A stretch of DNA of 64,000 bases from Vitis vinifera. Lineage: Eukaryota > Streptophyta > Magnoliopsida > Vitales > Vitaceae. The position numbers were made by a program, and so were the translations under genes. Location: the NCBI RefSeq assembly GCF_030704535.1, contig NC_081820.1, positions 7,091,001 through 7,155,000 on the forward strand. The letters are read 5' to 3'. Within the stretch, counting starts at the first letter, position 1; each line of letters starts with the position of its first letter. This document shows, one piece after another, positions 11,901 through 23,798 of this stretch. The notes below the pieces were generated by a model. It was not told the origin of the DNA and searched no databases. It was given only the letters and a program-made list of their open reading frames with translations.

Positions 11901-14900
11901 GCTTGGGTTTTAGAAGCCCTTCAATTCTCAACAAGGCTCTTTTGGGGAAATGGTCTTGCAGATTTATGAGTGAAAGGAATCCTTTTTGGAAATGGATGAT
12001 TGTTGGTAAGCATGGGCTAGAGGAGGGGGGTTGGTGCACAAAAGAGGTATGAAGTGGGGGTTTGGACGACAATTAGAAATGGATGAGATGCTTTCAAAGA
12101 TAAAACTAGTTTTCAAGTTGGTTCAAAGAACTGGGTGAAGTTTTGGAAGGATAGGTGGTGTAGGGATTCGTCTTTGAGGGATTCCTTTCTGAATCTTTAT
12201 TCTATAGTCTCTTCTAAAGATGCTTGGGTGGTTGATGTTTGAGATGGGGGTAGTTGGGGTCTGAGGTTTATTAGACAGTTCAATGATTGGAAGTTGGAGG
12301 AAGTAGATGCCTTTTTTAGGAGGTTGCATAATCACTCCATCTCTTTGGGTACCAATGATGTTATGGTTTGGTTGGAGACAAAAAATGGTGATTTTTCAGT
12401 CAAGTCCTACTCCTTGGCAAGTAGGAGAGTGGAGCCTTTCCCTCATAGTATAGTTTGGAACTCTTAGGCTCTTGTAAGAGCTAGCATTTTTTTCTTGGGA
12501 AGCAACTTGGGCAAAGATATTGTTTCATGATTAGTTCATAAAGAGAGGTTGGAGGATGCCTAACAGATGCTATATGTGCAAAATAGAAGAAGAAACAGGT
12601 GATTATATTCTCCTACATTGTCCAAAAGCTCGTATGCTGTGGCAGCTGATTTTTTCTCTATTTGATGTACAGTGGGTGATACACTCTTCTGTGAGAGGGG
12701 TGTTCTTGAGTTGGGGCGGTTCCTTAGTTCGCAAAGAAAGGAAAAAGTCTTGAAAAGTTGCTCTTTTATGCCTTTTTGGTCCATTTGGAGGGAGAAAAAT
12801 AGGAGAGCCTTTAAGAATTGTGAAAGTTTGGACCAAACAATTAAAAGTTATTTTTTATATCTATTTTAGGATTGGGTTAAGATTGTATATTGGGGATGAT
12901 TATATGTCGTTGTTAGATTTTGTGGATTGGTTAGGTTCCCCATAGGGTGTGGTTGCTTATTTCTATGTATTCGCTCCTTCTGGCTTTTGTTGTATTGCAT
13001 ACATCATGTATACTTTATTTATTTAACACAATCCTTTTACCTATAAAAAAAAAAAACCATTTTACAAAGGTCCATTAATGAAATCCACACCAGTGGATGG
13101 AAATGAAGTATTGCATGTTGTTCCTATCATAATATAAGAACTTTGATACTTCTAAATCATCGAATTTGTGCCACTTTAATTCCAGAAGAGCTAACTTCAA
13201 TTTAGAACTTGAAAGACATCGTTATCTGGTTCTTAGTTGAGAAACCTATTTCCATCCTGTAAACGAGTTTGCACAATGGGTATTTATTTTCAGTTTGCGT
13301 CACATGTTTTTTTTTCTTTCTCTGGGAATCAACAATGTAGATAGTGATTTGTTATTTTACATGCTGCTTTCCATGCTGGCTTTGAATCTCTATATTGGTC
13401 TAATGTAAAATTATATTATTTCATATGCAGCATTTAACTTGGAGAAAACCTTTAAAACAACATTTTCTCTGCTTATACTTCATATGTGGCTTTGCTTACG
13501 CCGCTTGAAAGAAGATGGAAAGGAAGGTGTTGAATTTGGGCAATACTTGTACGAGATTTATAATCATGATGTAGAGCTGAGGGTGTCAAAGGCTGGGGTT
13601 TGTGATTGCTACCTATATGTTAACTAGAGTCTGTTAGATATTCAATACAGCTCCCATTTCTGAAATTTTCTTGACATTAGTCTCTTTTATTAGACTAAAG
13701 AAAAAAAAATCAATACACCTTTTTGAAAAGCATGCATGAGTTATAATTAAGCTAGTCATTTTCTTAGAAAAGAGCAAGATAATTTATCAGGTTGAACACC
13801 TTTATTGGTTAATTGACTACTCCCAAAGGAAAAATAATTAGAACTGTATCACATAGTGAAAGGATAAGACAACTCACATTGATTTGCACAATATTACGCC
13901 AATAAATGGGGAAAAGAAAATGTAGTAGTAGACATTTAATCATGTGATGTATGCAATTTTTTTGGCATTGGAGCCTCCTAGACCAGATGAATTTTGGGGA
14001 GCCAGGGTTTACCATTTAATAGAGAAGATCTGGCAATGTTCTTACTCCAAAATTGACCATAGGAAGTTTTCATATTTATTTATGTCCAATCTTTCTTTAC
14101 TTCATATGCTTAGAGGAAGGAAAACCATGGGGATCAGTTAAAAGATGATAAATTTGTTCCAACTTCAAATTTTCTTCTTTACAGATCCTCACCTGCTGAA
14201 ACTATGGTTGCTAGCTTAATCATCCCTATTGCATCTTGAACGGGTAATCTTTGAACCAATGGATGAGCATACATGTTATGGATCACATTGATCCTAGAAT
14301 AGGCCTTTTTGCATTTTGGTTGCTTGTGTACATCATGTGTACTCTTTTCTTTTTAATACAATTGCTTTTACCTATCAAAAATAAAAAATAAAAAAGTGAT
14401 CATAGAATAGGTCATATGTGGAAAATATAAACACTCTTTGGTTGAATAAGCTTTAAATTTTCAGTGCATGCCACTTATTATTTTTGGAATGGCAGGTTAA
14501 CTTACTATTGACTAGATGGATGAAGGACTTGGAAAAGATTTTCTATGGAAATATTGTCGCTTATGATGCTGCAATGCTCCCGGAAGCTAGACCTGATGAG
14601 CTGCCTAATGTGATATGGAAGTAAGATATTAATGAGCAGGTGTTTCTTAAATATGAATTTCTTATTGCTGCAACTTTCCTCACTTATTTCTGTTGAAAGA
14701 AAGCTTGCTTATGTGCTACTTCATACTTTAAAATCACATTATCAATAACCTGTTCTCCCATACTGCTAATCAGTCTACTCAAGTACCTGGATTACAAAAT
14801 TATTGATTTGTATTAAGCATAAATTTCTGTACGAGAATAGTTTTTAGCTTTGATTTTATTGAAAAAATAGGTGCATTTTAATATTTTATAGTATACATTG

Positions 14901-17900
14901 TATATACATTATATTGGATGTACTGAATTGGCAGATGGGGATTTTTTAGTCAGTTAGAAGGGCCAGGATGAAGAAGCAGATGATGATATTTGTAGGGAGA
15001 GTGAATGTCTCTACTGGGACACTTAACAGTCCTCAGGCAGTGGAGAATCAGGCAAGCCCTGATAGGCTTTCTAATCCTGCTGATGACTTCTGACTGGAGG
15101 ATCTCCCTTTTTTTTTTTATAAGATAGTGTATTAATAAATGCTAAAAGTGCACAAGAGTACACTGGTTGTATACAAAGAGCACTAAACAAAAAACAGGAA
15201 AGAAGGTATACACAAAAAAATTACTCCCTCCCTTATCTAAGCTCCAACCAATCTATGAAATCAACCAAATGCATAGATTCTCCACCTATATACACCCTAA
15301 CCCACATAGAGAAATTGTTAAAGAAAATATTTTTTAGCCTTTGATATGACAATTCCTCACATTCAAAGATTCTCCTGCTTCTTTGACTTCCAAATCGTCC
15401 AAAAAATACGAGGAGCAACTCTCCAAGCCTTAGTACGCCTTAGGAGAGTCTCCCTAATCGACTAAGATAAAACCTATTGAATACCAAAAATGGAGAACAC
15501 CAATTGCCATAAAATTCTCCCTTGTCACAAATGAAGGAGGATATGATCAATGGACTCGGACTCCTCTTTACACAATGCACACTTGTTGGCCAATGTCCAC
15601 CCTCTTCTTTGAAGTTGATCCAAAGTCAAAAGCTTTCCCTAGCAAGCCTCCCAAGTGAAGAAACTCACTTCGAAGGAATCCATTAGTTCCATATTATCTT
15701 TAAAGGAAAGGGTGGCATAATTTGTCCCCAACAAAGAGTAAAGCCCTCTTATAGAGAAGACCCCTTTGCAATCTTCCTTCCACACTACTCTGTCTTCCTC
15801 CTTCCTCTTCATTGTCTGTCCTTGGAGTTTAGAAAGGAACCGTTCTATGACGTCTAACTCCCAATCATTCAGGTTCCTAACAAAATGAAAGTTCCAATTT
15901 TCTCCTTCCCCACATTGCTCCCAAAAATCAGCTCCCATGCCTCCTTCAAATCAGATAGGGCAAACAAGGATGGGAAAGTCTCACATAAGGGCTCTTCACT
16001 ACACTACCCGTCTTTCCAAAACTTCACTCTATTCCCATTACCTGTCTCAAAGGAAATCTTTGTATTAGAAAAATCCCACTGCTTCTCAATCTCTTTCTAA
16101 ACCCCAACCCCATAGGAATCTCTCACCACTCCCAACCTCCAATCCCCTTCTTCCTCCCTAAACTTTCCCCTCATAATTTTCTTCCACAAAAAATCTTTCA
16201 CTAGAAAAGCGCCAACACCATTTACAAAGAAGGGCCTTGTTAAGCAAAGAAAGAGAATGAACATCTAGTCCTACTTTCGATTTTTCTTTACAAACAGTTG
16301 ACCACTTGTCTAATTGTATTTTGTTTTTCTAAGGCCGCCACTCCCCTCCCCTCCACAAAAAATCCCTTTGAATCTTCTTTAATCTCAACCTTACAATTCT
16401 TAGGATAGTGAACATAGACATAAAATAGATTAGTAAACTAGCTAAAGTACTGCGAAGTAAAGTGAGTCTTCTCCCTTTTGAGAGGTGTTGTCTCTTCCAT
16501 AACAAGAGCCTCTTATGAAACTGTTCTTCTACCCCATCCCAAACTGCTGCATACTTATATGAGGCCCGCAAAGGAAGCCCTAGGTAAGAAGGCAACTTTC
16601 TCACCTTACACCCAATCTCACAACCCAAATATTCCAAATTGTCCACCTCCCCCATTGGAATCATCTCGCTCTTCTCCAAGTTAATCTTCAACCTCGACAT
16701 GGCTGTGAACCACATGAGCAGCCAACATAAGAAAGTGACTTGCTCTTGAGAGGCCTCACAAAAAACAATGGTGGCATCAACAAAAAGGAGATGAGAGACT
16801 CCTCACCCCCACCCCCTTTTCCCCCAACCTTGAACCCTAAAATAAAACCACCATCCTAAGCTTTCAAGAGCAATCTATTAAGGGCCTCCATAGCAATTAC
16901 AAACGAGTAGGGGAAGATAGGGTCCCCTTGTCTCAATCCCCTCGAGCTTTGTAAAAATCCTATAGGTGTGCCATTAATTAAAACAAAGAAACTGACTGAA
17001 GAGATACATCATTTTATCCAACTAATCAATTTTTTCTTGAGCCCCATCTTACCAAGAATTGTTAACGAAAAGCCCTAATTCACATAATCGTAAGTCTTCT
17101 TAATGTCAAGCTTGCACAACAACCCACAACCTCTCTTCTTTAGCATTGAATCAACTACCTCAATTGCCATCAATATTGCATCTAAAAATTGTCTCCCCTC
17201 CACAAAGGCGTTTTGAAGCTTGGAAACCATTTTACCCACCACTTTCTTAAGCCTATTGGCCAACACTTTAGTCAATAACTTATAAAGACCTCCAACCAAA
17301 CATATTGGCCTAAAATCCTTGAGATTATCAACACCTTTCTTCTTAGGAATCAACACCAAAAAGGTCACACTTAGGCTTCGGTCAAACCTACCATCACAAA
17401 ATTGGATTTCCTTAATTTAACTTGGATGAGAACATGTTAAATCTTCAAACAAAAAATTAGCACTTTCTAACCCAATCATCATCACAAAATTGCTCATCCT
17501 ATGGTCACTCGCATACTTATGTTGATTGAGGGAAATACCAGAGGGACTATGATGCACCTCAAGACTAAGAAAATATGTGAGAGACCCAAGATCTTTCATA
17601 TGAAAGGACTCGGAGAGATGAGTTTTGAGCTGACCAGTAAAGCAAAATCAGAACCAGTGATCACAATATCATCAACATAAACCAAATGAACAACAATACC
17701 CATGTCTGATTTCCGAAGAAATAAGGAAGTGTTATACTTGCTCTGCCTGAATGAAAATTGTAATAAAATGGTGTGGAATTTATCAAACCAGGCCCTCGGA
17801 GCCTGTTTGAGACCATAAAGAGAGCGACGAAGCTTACACACATGTGAAGTCGGAGAGGGAAACAATCCTGGGGGTGGCTTCATATAAATATACTCTTTAA

Positions 17901-20900
17901 GATCCCCATGAAGAAAAACATTTTTTACATCCATTTGATGTAGTGACCAATCACTGGAAGCAGCAAGAGCTAGAATCGTACAAACAGTAGTCATTTTAGC
18001 CACAGGAGCAAAGGTCTCTTCATAATTGACACCATATTCTTGATTATTCCCAAGTGCAACAAGCCGAGCTTTGTAATGATCCAAACTTCCATCAGATCGG
18101 ATCTTGACTGAGTAAACCCATTTGCAACCCAGAAGAACAATAGTGGGAGGACAGGGCTCAATGTCCCAAGTGTGATTGGCCTCTAGAGCGGCAATTTCTT
18201 CCTGCATAGCTTGTCGCCAACAATCATGCTTGGCAGCATGTGGGAATATCAAAATTGGACAATGCAGCAGTAAGGGCTAAAATAGAATTGCCAGAACTAA
18301 AAGAGGGAAATCCATACCTATTCGGAGGTACAGACACTTGAGGAGAGCGACGTACTAAAGGTGCTGGAGGTGCTGCAACTGACTGAATCTGGAGCGTGGT
18401 AGGATCAGATATTGGGTGAGCCACCGAAAGAGACTGTGGGCGGGAGCGTCTCGCATACACAATACCTAGTTGAAAGCGAGAACCGACTGGATGAAGATCT
18501 GAGAACTGCTACTCAAAGGAGGGGAGGACCACAGTAGAAGAGGATACATGAAAGATATGTTGATTTTCAAAGAAAATAACATTCCTAGAAATACGTGTAC
18601 GATGTAATGTAGGATTATAGCAAACAAATCCCTTTTGACACATATTATATCCCAAGAAAGCACATCGAATAGATTGAGCAGATAATTTATGTAGCTCATG
18701 AGGAGGTAAATGAACAAAGCATACACAACCAAAAATACGAAGGTGATCATAACTAGGTTGCTTAGCAAATAAGCGGAAATAGGGAGACTCCATATGTAGG
18801 ACTTGAGAAGGTAAACGATTAATCAAGTGAGTAGCAGTTTTCAGAGCTTCTACCCAAAACATGGATGGAACAGAAAATTCTAACAAGAGAGTACGTACCA
18901 CATCTAGGAGATGACAATTTTTGCATTCGGCAACTCCATTTTGTTGAGGAGTAGAGGGACATGAACGTTGATGAATAATATCCTTAGAAGCCAAGAATGC
19001 TTGAAACTCAGTAGACAAATACTCACCACCAGAATTTGTGCGTAATGTCTTAATGGAAGTAGAAAATTGATTGTCAACATACACTAAAAACTCAGTGAAA
19101 GTACGAAAGACCTCAGATTTAGAGCGAAGAAAGTAGACCCAAGTAAATATGCTATGATCATCAATGAAAGTCACATAATATTTAAATTTCTCAAGTGAAC
19201 TAACCGAGGAAGGTCCCCAAACATTACTATGGATAAGATCAAAGCAGTGAGATGCTCTACTTGCATGCAAAGGGAAGGGAAGAGTTTTACTTTTACCAAG
19301 TTTGCAAGAATCACACTCAAGAGATAAAGAAGAACGATCCTTATTACTAGGTAAATCAGAGTTCAATACATGAGATAAGATCTGAGTATTGGGATGGCCT
19401 AAACGACGATGCCACACCATACTAAGATCTGAAACATTATTACAAGCAAAAGACTTAATAAAAGAAAGTGGAGAAAAATCTGGAACAGGTAAAAATAGTG
19501 GAAACAAGCACCCCATTTTAGGTCCCTTTGCGATCGGCTCCCCCGTTACCTAGTCCTGCACAACACAACCATTACCAGAAAAATTAACAACACAATTGTT
19601 ACCAACTAATTGGCCAACAGAAATAAGATTCGTGAAAAGTTGAGGAGCAAGAAACACATCAGTTAACTTAAAAGAGGCATCGTCGATAGCAGCTATGGGC
19701 AAAGAGTTGCCATTGGCAGTCTGAATGGAAGATTGACCAGCGTAGGGCCGAACATGACACAAAGCGGTGGGATTATTAGTCATGTGATTAGAGGCCCCCG
19801 AGTCCACGTACCAGAGTTTAGTAGAATTGTTACCTTGGAACCCCATTGTTGATAATGTTGAAATTAACATCCGTTGCACCATTTATGGGGTGCAGTAATC
19901 TGGTGCAGGAGGTGCGGCTGAAGGAGAGTCGTGTGCTGCAGAAGTTGCTACAGGAGGGACAATAACCGAAGTCTAAAATGCTTGGGCCTGACGATTCTGG
20001 GGGCGAATACAACATTCTTTGATAATGTGACCCTTCTTCTTGCAATAAGAACAAAACTTCTTAGGACAAGTGGCAGCAATATGCCCATATTCCTTGTAGT
20101 GAAAACACTGCAAGTTTTTAGAATGCATAGGTGGTCCGCGTCCTTGAGCAGCATAAGCTACAGTTGCCATCCCGGAACTGCCATGAGATTGCTCCAGAAT
20201 AGCTTGAGTACTAAGGCGTTGCTCTTCGCGAAGCAACTCACCAAAACAAATATCAAGAGAGGGAACAGAAGATCTATTCAGTAAAGAGGAGCGGACAAAT
20301 TCATATTTCGGACGTAGTTTCATAAGAAACTGATCACGCCGGGTAGTCGCATGAATAGTATGAATAGTTGAGAGAGCGGCAATAGGAACATCCATTGTAA
20401 CCAAATCAGCATATTCATGCCAAAGGGTCAGAAATGCCGAGTAGTAGTCTTGGATGGAAAGACTATCATGTTGAAACATGGCAATCGCATGTTCTAACTG
20501 AAAGCGACAAGCATTGTTATCCTAATGATAAACTTTCTTCAAGTAAGCCCACATAGATTGAGCGGAGCGATGGGGCCGCAAGTGGGTGACAATATGAGGC
20601 TCCACTGAACCAAGAAGCCAAGACATGATGCGTGCATCAAGCACAGCCCATGAAGGAGAAGACCCAACATCCTGAGATTTGTCAAAAGTGGATGGTTTTT
20701 CAACATTCGTGCCATCAATATGACCCCAAAGGTCTTTTCCCTTGAGAAAAAGTTCAAATTGAAATGCCCAAGTAGAATAATTTGTGTCTGTAAACTTAAC
20801 ACACACAGGTGCGGAATCCATAGAAAATAAATAGAACCCGAGACAAAAGGATGCACCAAAAAAAATCCTAGAAGAAAATTGACCCACGACAACCACAGAA

Positions 20901-23798
20901 ATACTGAGAAAAATGGTTGTGGTTGGGTGCAACACGGAACAACATAGACTTGACCGAAAGACACGAGAGGCACCTCCGAAACTGAGAAGACAGAAAAGAA
21001 TTTGAGGGAAGAAAAATTAGCAACCTTGCTCTGATACCATGTCAAAATATCGTGTGAATGGTCGAATACCTTGGCCTTGAGTTTTGTATATTATATATAG
21101 ACTTTACAAGGATGCTATGCATGGAAAGCAAATAAAAGCAAATAAATTCCCGCATGATTCTAGCCCTATACATGTAAACTATAATCTGTCAAATAATGTA
21201 TGCTAACTATACAGAATAATAAATGGAGAAATATGGAAACAATTGTGGGCTAAAATAAGGAAAGAAGTGTGGACAGCAAAGCTGTCCTTTGACAATTTAT
21301 GGCTAGGAAAAGAGTTGTACCTCCTCATACTGTGTAACCTCTATGGTCTGATAAATATTTGCACTATTTTTTCTGTCATTTTTTATAATTCTTTTTTAAA
21401 TTCTAATTTTAGGATGTCATTGAATGATAAACTATTAGCTATAATCATCAGATAGAAGATGCAGGATGAAATAAAAAGTATGTGGAGGTATGATATCATA
21501 TTTGTTATAAATGATACTAGGATAAGGCCAAACCAAGTTTTCCAATGTCACAAAGAAATATGTCTTTTCTGTTTCTCTAAAGTTTGTGTGTTCGTTTTTA
21601 AACCTCTTTATCTAAAGAGGCCGAGCAACAAGACATGGAGAGATTTCTTCCATGTAGCTACTTTAGAGAATAGCATAACTAAAAACTCTGCTGACTATGA
21701 GAATTCTGAAAATTAGAAAGCTTTGACTCATTGATTGTTTACTTTAGATATATATTTAAAATTAAATGGTGCAAGATTTCATGATCACTCTTTCATAGTT
21801 GGAAAGAAATCGACTTTGTTTGGGAAGTGTTTTTGAAAACTGTTCTAAAAAATAAAGAGGTTTTGAAAACTGTTTGATATATTCTTTAAAAATAACTTTT
21901 ATGCTTTACTTTCAAACATTCTTTGTAGTTGTATAATTTTTTTTTTTTTTTAAAAAAAAAAGCTCTTCGAAAACGAGTGAAAATAACTGAAAAAAAAAAT
22001 TAAAATATGCTATAAAAAAACACCTTTTAAGTTTTTTATTACAGAAAATTGTTTTTTGTTTTTTAATTGCCAAACATGTTTTCCTATTTTTTTGTTCTTA
22101 AAAATAGAACACCATTTTTGAAAACAGTTTCCAAACATACCCATCATTTCTTTCTTATCTAACAAAAAAAAAACAAAAAATCCAAACATACCCATCATTT
22201 CTTTCTTATCTAACAAAAAAAAAACAAAAAAAAAAGGAAGAAAAGGCCATTTCTTGATGCTGGATACCTTATCTGCTTCCCATAACACTGCTTCTGAACT
22301 GTGTTGCAGGAATATCTTTTCTGATGATGGTTTATCAAAGCCAAATGATGCTGCCGCAGGTGCAGTCCAGGCATGTTCTAATTTTCTGTCATCATTTTTG
22401 AGCAACTTGCATCAGTGTTAGATTTCCAGAAGGAATTTAGAATACACTGCATAAGGTTTTCTAGGAATGCAATATTTGCAGTGGGAGCCATACCCTCCAT
22501 GCCAGTATTTCTTTCCCTCATCAGCTGGTCACTTAATGTGGATTATTGTAACCTGCAAGTCATGGACCTCCTGACATGCTTTACCATTGGTACACTAGTT
22601 GGGCTGCAGTGGTCTCCACACTGGTTGCATACTTCATGCTATATTATAGTATATGATTGGCAATTTGAGGATTTATGAGTGAAAACATCAATCTTCTGTC
22701 CACAGTCCTATTAAAAATAAACAAACAAATTAATAAATAAAAATCAATTCTCTGTCCACTGCTCAAAAATTCATATATCCGTCTGCCTGGTTTTTCTTGT
22801 GAGTTGTTCATGATCTACATATATACCTTTATCATCTGTGTATTGAAGATATGGCACAACTTAACTCTTGAATAATCTGCATCTGCAGGCTATGGCAAGG
22901 TATGCTCGTCGGGAATGTAGTTGCCTATCCTTAACAGGTAAACCACTCTTATTATTTTCTAATATATTTTCTCAGTATATGCACCTCTGGAGGGTAAATT
23001 ATTGTTCTTTTTCTTTTTATTTTTAATCTAAGGTACTTTGCTGTGTGCTCTATGCAATAATTTAGTGAGCTTAGTACATGAATAGATGGAAATGACATCT
23101 TGCACTTAGATGACTTGATGAATGAAACCATAGATAGTTGGGCAGGGGAATGGTGCCGTATGGAATAGATGATTTGGGATATGTTGGGAAAGGGAGTAGT
23201 GCAAGGGAAACCAGAAAAGGCATTGTATGACACATGCACTTATGGAGCCATCACCAGTTGGGAGTTTGAAAATTTGGACACTACCTGTTGGTATATAAAC
23301 TTAAATTCATGTTTATTTTTGCATGTCAATATACTTTATCTGATTGAATTATGTTGCATGTATTTAAAATTTTATCTCAAGTTTGCAATTATTGTTTTTA
23401 TTTATTTATGAATTTACTTATTTGTATGCTTTTACATCATGGACCATGAAGTGAACCTTGAGACTTGAACTATTCACCCAGTGAACCAGATTCTTTAGCC
23501 TTGATTAAAACAGCGTGGAGTTGATAATATCAAATTATCTTGATTCATTCCAAACATATACTATCGCATGTATATCTTGCAATGTTCTTGTGGTTTAACT
23601 GTTGTGCATGTGGAATTTCTGTTCATCGGGATATGTTCCTTGTATAATTGCCCTACCATTTGAAAACTTGTGTTGCCTAGGATTTCAGTTTGATAAAGTA
23701 GTGGAATTTTGGTATGTGCAGACAAGGAGTCCATCTTCTCCGGGAACTTCACGTTCTCTTCATTAGAGAACCCAAAATCTGATTCAGTGAGAGGATAA
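8931..23798 (+). CDS. CBP3: CBP3/UQCC1-like ubiquinol-cytochrome c reductase assembly chaperone
   Basis: Seven exons splice in frame to 285 aa: 8931-9095, 9833-10046, 13431-13597, 14496-14620, 22310-22370, 22889-22937 and 23722-23798 (TAA 23796-23798). The protein matches the ubiquinol-cytochrome c chaperone family, mitochondrial proteins needed to bring newly made cytochrome b into respiratory complex III. The N-terminus ([16 protein letters not shown]) is rich in Arg and hydrophobic residues with no acids, as expected for a mitochondrial presequence. The conserved domain covers roughly residues 95-230 and includes the stretch [19 protein letters not shown], then [13 protein letters not shown] and [17 protein letters not shown]. 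The C-terminus ends [17 protein letters not shown]. The intron after 22370 begins with GC. Intron lengths of 3.4 kb and 7.7 kb reflect transposon loading. Family call is strong; exact exon ends are inferred. Confidence 0.87.
10283..11210 (-). mobile_element. LINE 3'-end fragment, antisense in CBP3 intron 2
   Basis: Read on the minus strand, about 10.9-11.05 kb encodes a degraded LINE C-terminus ([14 protein letters not shown] motif), and 10283-10424 resembles the 3' end of the LINE at 15.1 kb (AAGAGTACACTxGxGTACAC region). The fragment is interrupted by a separate insertion at 10425-10848. Its far end near 11.2 kb is not clear. Confidence 0.6.
10425..10848. mobile_element. Unclassified 424-bp insertion nested in the LINE fragment
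   Basis: The insertion is flanked by direct repeats GTTCCTAGCC (10415-10424) and GTTCCTAACC (10849-10858). Removing it restores colinearity with the related LINE tail at 15.2 kb. No terminal inverted repeat is obvious. A 10-bp target duplication is compatible with Mutator-like elements, but class is not established. Confidence 0.5.
11465..13055 (+). mobile_element. Degenerate LINE (L1-type) retrotransposon, sense, in CBP3 intron 2
   Basis: Plus-strand translation with frame breaks gives [14 protein letters not shown] and later the zinc-binding C-terminal domain ([20 protein letters not shown], then [14 protein letters not shown]). Its end is followed by TTTACCTATAAAAAAAAAAA, a LINE-style 3' A-run at about 13045-13056. 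The 5' part (endonuclease and most of RT) is missing; many stops and shifts are present. It is an inert 5'-truncated copy. Confidence 0.8.
14300..14395 (+). mobile_element. Very short LINE 3' tail
   Basis: The stretch TGTACATCATGTGTACTC...TTTTACCTATCAAAAATAAAAAATAAAAAA resembles the end of the LINE at 12.99-13.06 kb. It is a strongly 5'-truncated LINE insertion in CBP3 intron 3 (13598-14495). Confidence 0.55.
15108..17410 (-). mobile_element. 5'-truncated LINE, antisense, in CBP3 intron 4
   Basis: A T-run at 15108-15118 marks the reversed poly(A) tail. On the minus strand from 17.4 to 15.1 kb there are LINE reverse transcriptase segments ([41 protein letters not shown]), then [21 protein letters not shown] and the C-terminal region ending at about 15233. 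Frames are broken many times. The endonuclease domain is absent; the 5' end abuts the copia element at 17.41-17.51 kb. Confidence 0.85.
21022..21039 (-). other. Retrotransposon primer binding site
   Basis: The minus strand reads TGGTATCAGAGC immediately after the LTR, the standard plant copia site complementary to the initiator methionine tRNA 3' end. Confidence 0.85.
21040..21294 (-). repeat. 5' LTR (255 bp) of the second copia element
   Basis: The LTR is bounded by short inverted ends TGTCAAA and TTTGACA, the usual TG...CA form. It lies directly upstream, in element orientation, of the primer site. The other LTR has been lost, so LTR divergence cannot be used to date the insertion. Confidence 0.8.
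21816..22136. mobile_element. MITE-like foldback element in CBP3 intron 4
   Basis: Left end GTTTGGGAAGTGTTTTTGAA and the reverse complement of the right end (GTTTGGAAACTGTTTTCAAA) form imperfect terminal inverted repeats around an AT-rich core. Class is uncertain; the motif resembles hAT-type MITEs. Confidence 0.45.
22130..22231. repeat. Direct tandem duplication of a 51-bp unit
   Basis: Two adjacent copies of a unit starting TCCAAACATACCCATCATTT (22130-22180 and 22181-22231), each ending in A-rich sequence, just before CBP3 exon 5. Confidence 0.9.

Larger units (their letters stand above)
17515..21294 (-). mobile_element. 3'-truncated Ty1/copia retrotransposon, antisense, in CBP3 intron 4
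   Basis: On the minus strand: LTR, Met-tRNA-type primer site, gag ([20 protein letters not shown], zinc knuckles [14 protein letters not shown] and [14 protein letters not shown]), protease ([10 protein letters not shown]), integrase ([26 protein letters not shown]), RT up to YVDDIVITG and LNQHKYASD. Sequence then leaves the family, so the rest of RT, RNase H and the 3' LTR are missing. Stops interrupt gag near 20521 and 19972 and the region near 19883, and the integrase ERKN motif reads ECKN. The copy is non-functional. Confidence 0.9.

Noticed and set aside
12556..12869. Small zinc-finger-like gene in CBP3 intron 2
   Set aside because: [19 protein letters not shown] is the C-terminal zinc-binding domain of a LINE, in line with the LINE RT remnants just upstream.
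17596..20935. Minus-strand ORFs as separate host genes
   Set aside because: They line up as gag, protease, integrase and RT of one broken copia element with LTR and primer site.
22010..22405. 131-codon minus-strand frame with internal repeats
   Set aside because: It is the shadow of CBP3 exon 5 and the 51-bp direct repeats.
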